The translations under genes and the position numbers were made by a program. From the NCBI RefSeq assembly GCF_031877795.1, contig NC_133954.1, positions 6,973,256 through 7,037,255 of the forward strand: 64,000 nucleotides of DNA. The letters are read 5' to 3'. The notes beneath the pieces are model-generated. The model saw nothing but the letters and a program-made list of their open reading frames with translations, did not search any database and was not told the DNA's origin. Shown here in pieces: positions 29,501 through 58,160 of the stretch. How positions within the stretch are numbered: the first letter of the stretch is position 1; every line of letters begins with the position of its first letter. This DNA comes from Strix aluco. Its lineage: Eukaryota > Chordata > Aves > Strigiformes > Strigidae.

Positions 29501-32500
29501 TTTGTTTGGTGTTTTTTTTTTTTTTTACACTGCAGACTTTGTTTAAACCTAGTTCTCAATGCATTCAAATGGCATCCGAGTTAATGTGTTGAGTTCTCCT
29601 CCTGTGGTGTTACTTCTTGGCCCTTAAACTCTCACACACCGAACACCTGTAGTGGGATTACTCAGTTGTTTTCCATGCAGCGGCGTATGCGATAGCTGCC
29701 AGGCCTTATCTGAAATTTGTAGCTGCCCTAAGTACAGCGTAACCAGCACACAACAAATATTAAGGCAATACAGCACCATGACCTTCTAAACTAACACAGC
29801 ATTTGGAAGCATCGGGAGTGTATTTATTCACCTGTTTCACCTTTGCTCCCAATTTGTCTTTGTGTGCATTCCAGCAGGCTTCACACTGCAAACAAGTTTG
29901 TCAGCCTCTATTTTGCTTTTACAATAGCTACTGGGAGGAGAGATCTAGCTTTATACGTACTCTTGCATAAGTTTTGGACCGGAGAACTGGTCCGAGAATT
30001 GGACGGACTCAATCTTGTCAGCATAGTGCGTGAGGAAATGTATCATCTAAAAGAGAAACTGGGGTTAGTTTTTCCCAACACCAATCCATCTGCAGCCTAC
30101 CCACTCCATAGGGGTTTTCCAAAGAGATCACTCAGAAAATTGCTGTGCTCAGCTTGCCACAATGACACTGAAATTTAAACTGTCAGGTTTTTTTAGCTTT
30201 TGCTAGAATGGGCCTCAATGCATGGAACTAACGTGAGCAACTCAGATATCAGATAGATAACTCTCATGGGGAATTTTCCAATTCATTTGATAACATGTCA
30301 GCTTTGAGGACCTGCAGACACACCATCAACACCCTCCTCCGAACTGGCTGCTGAAGCTAACTTCCATGCTTTGAAAGGCAGTTTGAAGTCTGCAGTTCAT
30401 GTTAGACTAACAGCTGCTATGTAAAAGGAATAAAGACGTGAGAATTACATCCTTCCTCCAGCCCTTAAGCTTCCTTAAGGTCTTGATTTCTCTAGACATC
30501 ACTAGGGCCGTTTGGCTCTCCTGTTGTGATGTTTACAGGAGATTAGAACTTCTTTTGCATATGCTGTAAGTGCCAGGGTTACCAAGGAAGATTTGTACTA
30601 ATTCATTCAAGATTACCTTAGCGTCCATCATTCCCTCTGTGACCTCCCCCATCTCCGACAAGATAGCCAGCGAATCTGGAAGCCCATATTTTGCACCAGA
30701 CTTAGGTTTATCACTGCAGAACTCACTCTGTTTCAAAGAGAACAAGGGGAAAGAAATAAATATAAACACAAGCTTCTAAGTATCTTATCAGACTGAACTG
30801 TTCCAGCACAGTGGGACCCCTAAAAGTACTTAAACAACTAAAAAAAAAAATACTCTTAGTCACTCAGTCTGGCTGGGGACATTTCAAGCATAAAGCAAAG
30901 CATGTAGTACCAATAGTCTTTAAGTTAGTATTTCCCTTCAGTAGTCAGGACTTTAAGGAAAAAGATAAAACAATTCTAAGTCATCCATGCTGGAATGCTC
31001 GAAGTGGATTAAGGCATTTTGCTTACATTGTTTGATAACAGAACAAAAACAATTGGCATCCTACCAACTACACTTTGGTGCTGTTACTTGAGACAAGTTA
31101 CAAGAGAAAAGATTTGCAAACACTGCTTGTTATCACTAGATTGTTCAGGGCTTGAACATATGGAAAGTTTTAGTTTCAGATCACATAAAAGCAGATGATT
31201 TAGACCCAAACTCTCCACATCACATATCACTAAGTTTACTTTTCTATCCTTGAAGAAGTCCTTTGTGCAAATTAAATGAGGTGAAGTGACACTTGTGTGT
31301 ATCCTGACAGTGTACTTCAGCTTCCTCCTAAATGAACTATACACCAAGAGGAAGATGTAAGCTGCTTTTGACTGCCTCTTTTTCCACAGTTCTGGCACTA
31401 ATTCCAACAGATCAGTCACAAGTTTTGAGCTGTTCCCAAGAAAATAAGGAATCTACAGATTAGAGGTTCTTATATCCTATTATTTATCATGATAGTATTC
31501 CCAACATGAACGTACATACCAAGTCCTGCATCTCTTTCTGAAGTCGCACCAATGCTTTTCTCGTTCCAACGGCAAACACGTAGGTGTCCATATCTTCATC
31601 ATTCATTGTTACTTTTATTTGCTGTGGGAGAGAATGTTATTAGCCCTGGTCAGATTTATATGATGTACTCTGCCTTCAGACTGCTGGCCAAATGGAGACC
31701 TACGTCTTCTATGACTTCAGTGTTTGTCTGACGCTTTGATTCATAAGAACAAAGACTAAGCAAGGCTAAGATAAAGATTGTTGATTTAAAGCTTCTCAGC
31801 TGTCTCAAGGTCAGGTAGCTTAATTATACTGAGTACTCAATTCAGTATTCTGTATAATGCTCCAGTGTAATGACAGTGACCAGAACAGCAGAGTTGTAAG
31901 ACTCATTTGCAGCACAGACATCCATTGCTGATGAGCAACTGCCCATACCTAAATTATAGATATACGTAAAGAGTGTTCGCAGTGCACACAGCCACTGTTC
32001 TTCCAAATGTAACCTCTCTTGGCAAGGCAAAAAGTAACATTACAGGATATAATATCCAGGCCAGCGTACGCATTGAACAGCTCTGTTCTGGCAGACTGAA
32101 CAGACAGAAGAACAATCACGAAGTATTTCAGATAGTAAAACCACTTTTTATCAAGATGAGGTCTTGAAGCATGATAGTCTGTTCACAAAACCACTCGAAC
32201 AATAAAACCCATAGATAAAACAATTTCCAGTCATCAGCAGGTTGCATTTCACAGGCAGGAAAGAATCACGAATGATTCTTTCAGATTGTTTCAACAGTTA
32301 CTGAACTGGAAGATATGGAATACTATAGAAAGATGCCTAGCAGTTCACTTGTGTGTGACAAGAACAATCAAAAGCAGCAGAGTAGAACCGAAGGAATGCA
32401 GCGATTTATCACAACTAATCTAAAGGGCTGAGTACATACCACTTGGTCAGAAGCTGGCCTCATCATGCGCGCAAGAACATTCAGTAGGTCTTGTCTCTTG

Positions 32501-35500
32501 AGAAACTAAAAAAACAAGTTTGTAAACACAGAAGAAGAGAGCTGAATATACCTAGAGTGCAACACTTCACTGGCAGATAGCAGTGGGGCTCAAGGAAAAA
32601 CAGGACAGTTAGAAGTAGATGTTTTTCATAGAATAATTTCGTTTTGAAGGGCCCTCTGGAAGTCACCTACACTGCTCAAAATCAGGCCTATTTTCTGCAT
32701 TAGATGAGTTTCTCAGGGTCTTATTCCCTCAAGTTAGGAGCTAAACCAACGTGTGGGGCTGTTCCATCCCAGGTGCAGAACTTTGTATTTGTCTTTGTCA
32801 TACTTCCTCAGAATTCCTGTTGGTCCATTCCTCCAACACACTAAAGTCCCTCTAAATAGCAGCTGGGCTCTTCAGCCTACCGTTACCTCTGTTTAGGCTA
32901 CACTTCTGGTTTACATACTCTTTCTGCAAGCATTCACTCTTGCCTGCTTTGGTGGGCAGAATACAGGCCTGTGCAGATCTTTAGTGCGACCAGTCTTCCC
33001 TTCATGTGAGCATATTCAGAACCTGTATCTAAATGAGAGCAAAAGACTCAAGATGGGACCCCTTGTTGCTCACACTGGAATGGAAAAGCCTCTAGAACCT
33101 GAAAGCTGGTGACAGATAAACAGTACTGCAAACTCCCTCATCCTTACCTTTAGCTGGATGAGCATTCCTTCACAGCACACCCTTCCAGAGCACCACAAGT
33201 TATAAATGTGTTCATTTTCTTGATTTAGTTTCCCAGTGCTTGTAGCTTCTTTATTAGTGCCATCATCGCCTGAAGAAAAGAACAGTGAAGGAGAACTGCG
33301 ATTTAAAAAAATCACAAATTTAAACACCGAAGTTTGTCAGTAGGTTTAGAGCTCAGCTGTTGCTGGATTACTTCAGTATTACCGTGATGTTTCCAAGTAA
33401 TTTGTGCTACACCACGATTATCTAATTTCAGCACTGGAAGACTGGCACACTGTCTACAGGCACAGCTGTCATTAGTGTTATCAAAATGTTACTCCTCTCT
33501 ATAGCCTACATGCTGGACTAAAACCAGCTTTATTCAAATAAACTAAAAATGGATCCTAGTCATTATGGAACTCACCAACAAGAGCAAAGTTACTTTCTAG
33601 CAGCTCCCTGTGAGTATTGAACCACGCATGAGCCAGACGGTTGTTTTTGTTCTTCCCAATGATGTAATTCATGATGTAAGCGAGAAGACCTGTTACCATC
33701 AGGATCTCCATGTAATAACTCTCCCAGCTGTTTTGGAGGTGAGCAGGGACCTATGGTAAGTGAACGGAGACTGTCTTTTACATATTGAATGAGCAGATTC
33801 CATATAGACAAACGGTTTGGAAAGCAGAGAGTACTGGAGAAGCTTCATCCCAAACACAGCAATAAGCTTCACAAAGGCAACAGGACAGAGCTAAGCCTAC
33901 ATAATGCAATTGGCTCTACTGGGACACACTAATCATACAGGAAACAACTGATAATAGCATTCCCAAAATACCTGGCTAATGCAAACAAAATACTTCTCTC
34001 TTCCAAGTGAGTCTGTGCTAGCATGTATCCCTCAGAGTAGTCAACAGCCCAGCGTTTCAACTCACTGATTATCTGAGCTTGATGCCCTGCCCATCACAGC
34101 ATTATCTGATCATCACGTAACTTCTGTTGAAATCTAAAGTAATACTTAATGTCCAGGAGCATTTTCAGATGCCACCAAGAGCCACAGACTGTGTGGGGGA
34201 GCAGAAAAACCTGCCTGATCTTGCCATCTTCAGAGAATAATTAGCCATTCTGCTATTACTATATCACCCTTCAGTCACAAAAGTACCCAAACCTTAATTT
34301 TCACTACCAAGGTCAGCCATAATACTTAAAAAGAGATCTTAGGGATAATAAAAATGCAGGCCTCAAGCACCTGATAATTCCGTAAAAGACTCTCTTGGGA
34401 GGCAAGAAGATGATGATGCAGGGTGGACAGAGACTGACTTCAAAAACCATCGCAGCCATAGACAAGTTAAAAATACACTATGTTTACTGTAAGCATATCA
34501 TCATTGCAACCTCTTCATGTGTTGACAAAGCATCCAGACATGATGGGATATATGGTTTTTCTCTGGATTAAATGAAGGTCATCACTCTAGCTCCTCCACT
34601 TCTCCCCCATAGTCACACGGGTAAAAGAAGCCAAGTCATAAAATGCTTTGGTCAAAACTATGTTTCAAGAGGTCTGTTTTAATGAAGAATTTCCTGATCT
34701 ATATTCTCAGAATTACAATTTTCAGTTTGAGTACAGGATACAGGATTGATCCAAGGATTGGAGTTCTAGCAGTTTAAAACGGAGATCAACAGACCAAAGG
34801 CAGCTGCCCTGGAAGTTTTACTTCAAGAGTTGCTATTTAAAAGTAGCATAAACCAATGCAGCAGAGCATGGAATTGGGAGCTGGCACACCTGGATCATTT
34901 CTGCTGCTATCCTGTTGCATTATTTCAGGTATTTCTTTTCTCCACATTTCTACTCATTTCTGCACTGTCTCTTGTTAATTCAAATAGGAAATTCTTTTGG
35001 ACAGATTCTTTCTTATGTGTCTGTATATCCGTACACCAATGACATTACTGGCATACCGCCTTAAAAAAAAAAATCAGTGATGAAACACCAAATAGAAATC
35101 AGATCAACGTTTATACCTACATTAACTATTGTTATGGGGTCTTTATTTTTGCTATGAGATGCATCTGGTTTCTCTTCATAGCCTTCAAATTCCTCATCAT
35201 CATACGGTTCACTCTCAGTATCACCTTCCTAAAGGACAAAAACCACAAATAGCATGAAAATCCAAAGCCCTGTAAGCAAAATCCCAAAAGATAAAGTGAT
35301 AAAGAAAAGTGTAGAGATACTACTAGGAAACATATAGAAGAAAAAGATGAGGCAGTACCTGTGCATCTGCATCATCAAAGTCCTCCTGATTCTCATCCTG
35401 ACCTTCAAGCTCTACAGTGGCTTCTTCTTCATCATCTTCTGTGGTGATGATCCTCTGGGGAGACTCTGTGACTGCATCTTCATTAACATCTTCAAATTCA

Positions 35501-35619
35501 GCAAAGTCATTATCATCATATTCCATAATGTCATCTCCATCCTCAAATTCATCATACTTTGCCAAAGAAAAACTCCATGGGATGAAAAGGACAGCAATAA
35601 AAATATATAAATTCTTCAT
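26557..35619 (-). CDS. CCDC47: CCDC47, ER membrane-protein insertion factor
   Basis: Coding exons in transcript order: 35619-35359, 35228-35121, 33750-33576, 33269-33148, 32505-32440, 31621-31520, 30727-30617, 30046-29961, 28647-28589, 27397-27288, 27113-26946, 26637-26557. All are GT-AG and in frame; 482 residues (human 483). CCDC47 (calumin) binds Asterix/WDR83OS to form the PAT complex, which shields transmembrane segments at the multipass translocon; it also affects ER calcium. A signal peptide (about 1-20, [12 protein letters not shown] then SLA) is followed by a highly acidic lumenal region (21-115). One membrane helix spans about 137-155 ([19 protein letters not shown]). The cytosolic domain carries [17 protein letters not shown] charged coiled coil (about 400-482) ends in KQIKVKAM. 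A non-coding exon 1 ends at 37843. The start is the ATG at 35619; an in-frame GTG two codons earlier is not used. Confidence 0.96.
27524..28262 (+). mobile_element. CR1 LINE, 5'-truncated, in CCDC47 intron
   Basis: Diagnostic CR1 wording runs in order: 'caggtgctgaacttgggtc', 'cagtggctggaaagctgccc', 'tgaggccacacctcgaatacca', 'gtttagcctggagaaaaggag', 'tgcccagggaagggggttga', 'ctggaggtatttaaaagatg', 'gacttggcagcgttaggttg'. It ends before the terminal 8-bp repeats. It is about 740 bp, opposite in strand to CCDC47, in the intron between the exons at 27288-27397 and 28589-28647. The open frame at 27717-28028 is a piece of its second ORF (reverse-transcriptase protein tail). Confidence 0.92.
28550..28578. 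repeat. (AC)n followed by C-run beside a splice donor
   Basis: About eight AC units run into about twelve C. On the CCDC47 transcript this reads as a G-run followed by (TG)n, starting about 10 nt inside the intron after the 59-nt exon 28647-28589. G-runs close to a 5' splice site recruit hnRNP H/F and UG repeats recruit CELF-type proteins, so the tract may affect this donor. The effect is inferred. Confidence 0.85.
32750..33060. repeat. Probable old interspersed repeat, family undetermined
   Basis: The wording 'cccaggtgcagaactttgtatttgtctttg' followed by 'ttcctgttggtccattcctccaac' and 'aaagtccctctaaatagcagc' resembles a dispersed element I recall as common in bird and reptile genomes. I cannot name its family with confidence. 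It is strongly diverged and lies in a CCDC47 intron. Confidence 0.35.
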
Positions 35620-35624
35620 TTTCA

Positions 35625-37842
35625 CTGGAAAAAAAAAAAATTAAATTAAACATTGCAAAAAATCCTTATCAATTCTGTTACATCACACCTCTAATAATGC
35701 CCAACTTCCATGAACAATTTAAAAAACACTATCAGGATCAGACCAGTGAGAGAAATAAACCTCTGCCTCATCTTGCCATCTTCTGTATAAAGAAAGTGAA
35801 TACTCTTACAAGAAAAAATAACTCTGAAGGTGAAGTTCTAGACTCTTGCTTGTAGCAGGAGCAGCTGAGGCAGCAGCAAGTTCCCATCTGGCCAAGCTGC
35901 TCAGATGAGGAATTTCTGGAAGCAGAGATATTCCACTATAAAACTGACTCTCCAATAGCATCTCGCAGTCAGTCAGAGTTGCCAACTCACTTCAAAGACC
36001 ACACACTGTGCGTACAGTTGTTATTAATTAGCAACTAGCCACAGTCAGATCAATGAATGTGTAACAACGGCTGTAAATCTTAAAATGCACTGAATTCATT
36101 TACTTTAAACAGCAATGCTCTGACAGCTTCTGCTAGTTTAAAAGTGCTCATCTTTGCTTTACTAGACTGCACGCTCAGAATCAGGTCCCACAGCAGCCCA
36201 GCACTATCTCTGTTTAGAAATAGAGACCTTTTGCTGCAAGTTCTACCAAAAAAAAAAAAAAAAAAAAGGCAGGAAGAGAATGGATATTGCACTGGTCCCC
36301 AAAACAACATTGTAAACTGGGGCTCATGAGACCAAACTCTCTCCCCAGATCTGCCAGAAACATACAGAGAGTTTGTCAGTTCACCTTTTTTTTTTTTCCC
36401 CCTCAGCTTCCTATATCTTTTCTGCTTGATCTCAAAATAGTCCCACTCTCCCACTCAGACTGTGGGGACCATCATCAAAGTCCAAACTAAGAGCCCGAAA
36501 AGGCAGAAATAACCCTACTACTGCATTTCACAAACAGCTATGGAGGACCAGCTGCATCAGGCTTGGCAGTAAGACTAATTTTACTCCCTCCTGCAACCAG
36601 ATCTGAGTGGGAACTTGAATGTTAATGAGATTGTTCTCTTAAAAACTTGAAATAGAAACGATTTGTTTCTAAATTAGACCAGCAGTCCTCTGAGTACCAC
36701 ATGCAAGGAACCCACTGCTACAAATGACAAGGACAGCTAAAATAAATGCCTTTGTCAGAGACTTCTCATTCTAGCAAAAACCTGAACAGAACATGTTCAC
36801 AAGAACATTAATCAAGTAGAAAAGTACAGCAAGGCAGAGCCCAGGAATTTAGCACATTGTTTGGGTATGTCACAATTTTATGTGAATTTGAACAGAAAAA
36901 ACCCCATTATTTACATGTGACAGAATTTGCATTCCAGAGGCTAAAAACACCAGGACAACAGAGCCACCTGCTCAACCAAACCCAAACAGTTTCCCAGTTA
37001 AGAATTTCGAGACTATTTGAGTATATCCACTTTCAAAAGACCCTACAAGCCCATAAAGCTTTATGCAAAATAAACTTCTGCAGCTGATTCCAAAGAGACA
37101 GCTGAGCTAGAGATGGGTGAAAACCAGAACACGCTCCCAACGCCGCCGTCTCTCACAAGGCAGAGTGGGCTGTAAGCACACACCGAGACAACTCCACGAA
37201 GCAGAATATGCTTGGGCAGGCCCTCCCCGACCCACATGCCCCCGACTTTCCCTCGCAAGAGCAGCCGATTCATCCACCCATCTCCACAGAGGCCGTTGGG
37301 AAGGGAGAGGCACCGGCGCCCCCCTCCGCGCCCCACCAGCCTAAAGCGGGGACACCCCCAGGGTGCTGCTCGGCGTCCCGCCGCACCGTGGATCCCCCCC
37401 GCTCCAGACACCCGCCTCCGCTCCCAGCTCCTTCCAGGGACACAAGTCGAGGTTAGCGAGGCTAAAATTAGCTCCTCGCCTCCCCCCAGCCCCCGGGCGC
37501 GGGCCCCCGCTCCTGCCCCACAGCCTTGCCCCACACCCCCGCTCCCCCTGCTCCAGTCTCACCCCCAGAGGGGTGCTGAGGACCGCAGGCCCCCCGGCCC
37601 CGCTGCCCGCACCTCCTGCCCCCGCGGGCCACAGCACAGGCCCCGCACGCCCAGTGCCCGCAGGGCCAGGCCACCCCTTTCGGGGGCACTACGGGGCCGG
37701 GGGCGGCCGGTAACGGGGAGTGGGAAAAGGGGAGAAGAGGGTGAGGGTCGCCCGGCCGCCCGCGGGGAGGCGGGGACGGGGTGCCCCATCCCCGGCAGGC
37801 CGCGGGGCCACCGCCGCGGGACCCGGCCCGGGGCCGCGTTAC
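35625..37842 (-). other. CCDC47 intron 1, no other gene
   Basis: A 2.2-kb first intron runs from the donor at 37842 to the acceptor (T-rich, CCAG) at 35626/35625. It passes from CpG-rich (above about 37150) to A/T-rich. It contains an A-run (36247-36266) and a T-run (36388-36399). No hidden exon or structural RNA is recognised. Confidence 0.6.
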
Positions 37843-38304
37843 CTGAGTCACGCGGCGCTGCCGCCGCTTAGGCCCAGCCCTCGCCCTCCGCTCAGCGCCC
37901 GCCGCCGCGGCCGCAAGCGGCGCAGCCTGCGTGCTTTGCGTAGCGGGGGGCATGCGCACTGCGGGCTGCCCGCGGCGGCCACCCGGGCTGCGTGTGCGCA
38001 GGGGGGTGTATGTGTACGCGCGTGGGCGGTGGGCAGGAGAACGCAGCCGAGGAAGCAGCCGGGCCCCGGCACCCCCTGCGCGGCCCCGGGACAGCCGGCG
38101 CGGGCGGCCCGGGACGCTCACGCTTTGCCCGGTTCCACCGCCCGCCTCCCGCGGCTTCACCCGCTGCTAGCGCGCATGCTCCGGCGGGCGTGCTGACCTC
38201 AGCGCGTCACGCACGTACGCACGTTAGTGCGTAGGTACGTCGCGTCTCCACCCCCCGCCCCGGTAACCGGGGAAGCGGCGGCCGGCGGCTGCGGTGCCCG
38301 AGGG
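37843..38304. promoter_or_regulatory. Bidirectional CpG promoter, CCDC47 and DDX42
   Basis: Two first exons face away from each other. A minus-strand donor GACTCAG|GTAACG at 37843/37842 ends CCDC47 exon 1. A plus-strand donor CCGAGGG|GTGAGT at 38304/38305 ends DDX42 exon 1. Between them lie only 460 bp of CpG-dense sequence without TATA boxes. It holds NRF1-like elements (GGCATGCGCACTGCG near 37949; GCGCGCATGC near 38170). A near-palindrome of ACGT-type tetramers lies at 38215-38238 (GTACGCAC, spacer, GTGCGT..GTAC). Both transcripts therefore likely share one nucleosome-free region. The start sites are not determined. Confidence 0.8.
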
Positions 38305-40211
38305 GTGAGTGAGGGGGAGCGGGCCCGGCCCGGCCCGGGCTGGGCAGGGCGGGACGGCGCGGCGGCTCCTCCCCCGCCGGCGCGGCGGCTTCCCCCGCGG
38401 GCGGGGGCTGGCGGGGCCGCGGCCTAGTGCGGGCTCAGGCAGCCTCGGCCTGGCCCGCACAAAGGGCCCGCCCCCGTGCCGGGGCCCTGCGGGCGGGAAA
38501 GGCTGCGAGAGGCCCCGCTACCGGCCCCGCGCAGGGCCCGGTGTGCCGGGAGAGCGCGCCGCGGCCAAGCTGCGACTCCCTCCGCTGCGCCTGCCCGAGG
38601 GCAGGGGACTCTCCGCGGCGCCGGGCCCCCTCTCTCCTTTCCCCGCTGTGCTCAGGGAGGGGTGATGTCGGCGGGCGGGGAGCGTCCCTCCTCTCTTCAG
38701 CAACCGCCAGAAACGGGAGCAGCTAAGACTTATTGCTGCGTTTCCCTCACATCCAGGGGAGGCGTAGAAGGGGTCCGTACCCTCGCGTTTCCTCCCTCGG
38801 AACGGCGTTTGCAGGGACGCCAAGCCCGGCGATCAGCCTACGGTCTCACTGTGCACTTCGTCGCTGTCCTGTAGGAACCCTCTCCCTGTACGCTCACGAG
38901 TGGGCTCCGTGGGCAAACAGACCACATTTTGTACTTTTGCAGCTGTATGACAGAATAAAAGAACAATTCTTTTTATTTTCTGGGGTGGTAGGAAGGAAGA
39001 AAAGTCAGTAAGTACAGCGAGGAATAATCCTCGAAATCAGATGTGATAACTTAAAAGATTGCCTGCTGTGCTGTCAGCTGCTGAAGTGCAAAGTTACACC
39101 TTTTATCCGTTTCTTGTACATTTTGATCTCTTACTTGCCACGCATCTGCAGGTCTGAAAGCTACAAGGTGTGTCAGTGCAGGTGGGAGAATGACACCAGT
39201 CAGCTGCTACCATGGAGAACCGGATAGCAGAGTTTTCCCCAAAGTCTCTTGGTGAACTCTAGTCCAGACTTGAGATTTATTGAGCAAGTCCCAAGCTGGT
39301 CAATGTTCTGCACAGGGAGCAGTAGCAGTATTTACTCTCAGATTATTTTGAAGTTGTTTCTTTTGCCGTTGAATTCTGATCTCATTGGAGGATTCTTGCT
39401 GAATGTGAGGATTTGTTTAATAAGACTTGTAGCCTTTGAGCCATCTAATTATGATGCACTTGAAAGCAGTGGGTGTCATACTGTCTTTGGCTGCCTTAAA
39501 GGTATGACTTGACCATGCAGATGAAATAATTAAATTGCTTGGAATGGGAAGTGTCAATGTTAGTATCAGTCTTAATCTCAGTTCAATCTTCTCTTATCTA
39601 ACTTAGAAAGCCAAGTTCTGGGCAGACGTGTTATGTGGAGTATTTAAAATGTGGTTTGAAAAATGTAGGTCGGAGAACATATATATGGCTAAATGTTTTC
39701 TTAAGAGGGAGTTGACTTTTTGGCAGAAATGTGCCTTGTCTCATAACAGAGTGGTGTGGTGCTTTGGGCCCGTTTTTCTAGAGATGTCTGGATTGCAGTA
39801 GCGTATTTACAAAGCCATGAAACGCTGAAGGGTGGGACTGTATGGACATGCAAAATATGTACTGAGTTGACTTTTCGTCTCCTGTTCCTCCTGATGTTCA
39901 AAGTTCTGGCCTTGGGTTTGTTTGTCATAGATTGCAAAACAGACAAGACAGGCAACATCTTAAATACTCTTAGGTAGTTCCTGACAGACACAGTCAGTTT
40001 TGGAAGACAGCGTCTTGTTTTATTCTTTTTTTGAATTATGGATACTTACAAGAAGAGAACAAAGCCCAAATCCTTTCTGGGAAACAGATCAAACTCTTGT
40101 CAGTCACATTTCCACAAGTCCCTTTATCATGACTGAAGGAAAAATCATGACAATTATATATATCTGCCTAGAGCAGAAAGGGCATTAATTTGTCTTTTGT
40201 GATTTTAACAG
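38305..40211 (+). other. DDX42 intron 1, no other gene
   Basis: A 1.9-kb first intron goes from CpG-rich sequence (to about 38850) into A/T-rich sequence. It ends at GATTTTAACAG just before the 16-nt leader and the ATG. No exon, repeat family or structural RNA is recognised inside. Confidence 0.6.
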
Positions 40212-40227
40212 ATATATTGAGGACATC

Positions 40228-56215
<15,988 letters not shown>

Positions 56216-58160
56216 AAGCTGGTGTTTCACAGCCTGGAATCTCTGCAGGTAGTGTTGTCTTTTTTTCAGAGGATTTCTTGGGGTTTTTGGTAACTGGTTG
56301 TTGAGCAGCTGGGGGAGGAGAAGGAAACCATGAAAACTCCCCATTCGAGTCTGGGCCGGTACATCTGCGGACAGATTCACTCCAATGACGTGTACACACA
56401 ATGCTTAGTCAAAGAGAAATCATTTTGATAAAGCTCCCTGGGTTCTGCTTTTAAACATTCAGTGCTCAAGTGACTCTCTGCTGGATTTAAACAGATCTTC
56501 TTGACAAGAAAGAAGCTGTTTCACGTCCTTGGAACGTTAAGAAACTGCTGTCCATAGAAGTATAAAGTAGTCTTTTCTTAACCAGCGTTCACATTTAAAA
56601 AAACAGTCCATCTAGAGATGCTCAGGACCCACCTGTTAAACATTAATCTTTCAGCAATTTGTTCAGTATGGTGAGTTCTTCCCCAGTCTCTTCTTTCCAC
56701 ATAGTCTCTTATCCCCAGATAAGAGGGATTTGGCTTCCAGGTTGCCCCTTACATCTCTCCCCATCAACTAAGAATGCATCAATTTGCGTTGCTGAAGGTG
56801 GGATGAAGCAAGTTGATTGTTTTTTCTTTTTTCTTTTTTTTTTTTTTTTTTCAATGAAGCTGTTCAAGGGATCCTTCTCCAGCCCAGCCTACCACAAATT
56901 CACATGTAGTGTAGGTTGGACTCCCCAGCTTGTTTGTGGTCAGTACATCAATCCCAATCCCTTTGCCCAGGTAATTTTTCTTTTAAAGAACCTCTTCTTT
57001 CCTAATAATCTTCATTTTGGTGGAAGCCTGCATAGCAAACTTGTCTCTCTGCTGTGCCTATGCACCCTCTGTTATGAGAGGGTTGAGTGCTTTCTTCAAA
57101 TTAAAAACAGAAAAGGGAAAAAAATGTAGATATGCCACAACAATCAAAGGCTGGTGCCCCCCCCGAAACGTAGCTAGATGAAGAGGCTTCATTCAGAAAT
57201 TCAGGGACCTGCTGCTCAGAAGCCTTTAGGGAGAACCCAAAAAGCGATTAATGAAGTGGAACAGCTCAAATATCGCCCCATATTGGACACATGTAGTTAA
57301 AACTGTAAAATCTTGCTTGACTGTTTTTAACTCGTCGTGTGTATTATCCTTTTTTTAACTTTTTTTTTTTTTTCTGCGCGCCATAAAGGTAAGGAAGAAC
57401 TCTTTTGTTGAAACATGTCAGCACCCACCTCTGTCTTGTTTCTACTGAAAGAAGTATCAGAAACTGTCAGGGTTTTGTGACATTGTGATGTTTTCTTTAT
57501 CAGCTGTGCATTTACTTTCTGCTTGCTCTAGTAAATGTTTTATTACTGGGACAAAAATATCTCGCATGTGCTTTTTATTCTCCACTTCTTTGGCTGCTCT
57601 GGCATTTGGATGGAGATTTGACTGATTGGAGATTTGACCGTGTCCCTTTCTGTCACCAGAAGTTGTGGATTGTAGTTGATAAAAAGACTTCCTGTGTTTT
57701 TTCTCAAGATCTTTCACCCCAGACTGTTTTGTAAACTCTATTTTAGCTTTAAAGCCTCCCGGGGAGTAGATTTTTCTCCATGTTACAGGCGGGAAGGATG
57801 CAGCCCAGGACATCCCAGCCTTTCATGGGGTCATTGGTTGTCCTGGAAAGAGAACTCAGCAACAGTCTTGTGACCTGGCTTGCACACGTACTGGTTTCAG
57901 TTAAGACACCGACTTGATTACATGGGTCCCCTCTAGCTCTAATCTGTCGGGTTTTTTTTAAAAATAGCCTCCACTTGAATTCTCTCGTCACAGTCTAGGC
58001 AGAAACCTCATTGTACTGGTGTGAGTTCTGCATGTTTAGTATTAAGACAAGTATTAAGGGCAGATGTGGTAGGGGTTTAGAGGCTGTTGCATTCCCCTTT
58101 CCTTATCACACTTCAGGTTTGTCACTCTGCACGATTAAAGATTTGAGCTTCTAAACAAAC
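56216..58160 (+). other. DDX42: DDX42 3' UTR
   Basis: No AATAAA is found after the stop on the plus strand. Two ATTAAA variants occur, at 57100-57105 and 58134-58139, so the 3' UTR is probably about 0.9 or 1.9 kb, perhaps both. T/C-rich runs lie at 56819-56852 and 57352-57374. Which end is used cannot be told from sequence alone. Confidence 0.5.

Noticed and set aside
35623-35625. GTG as an alternative CCDC47 start two codons upstream
   Set aside because: It lies right at the splice acceptor, and the ATG at 35619 starts a normal signal peptide that matches homologues.
37212-38160. Long Pro/Arg/Ala-rich open frames on both strands
   Set aside because: They lie in the shared CpG island and first exons and have no homology or codon structure of a protein.
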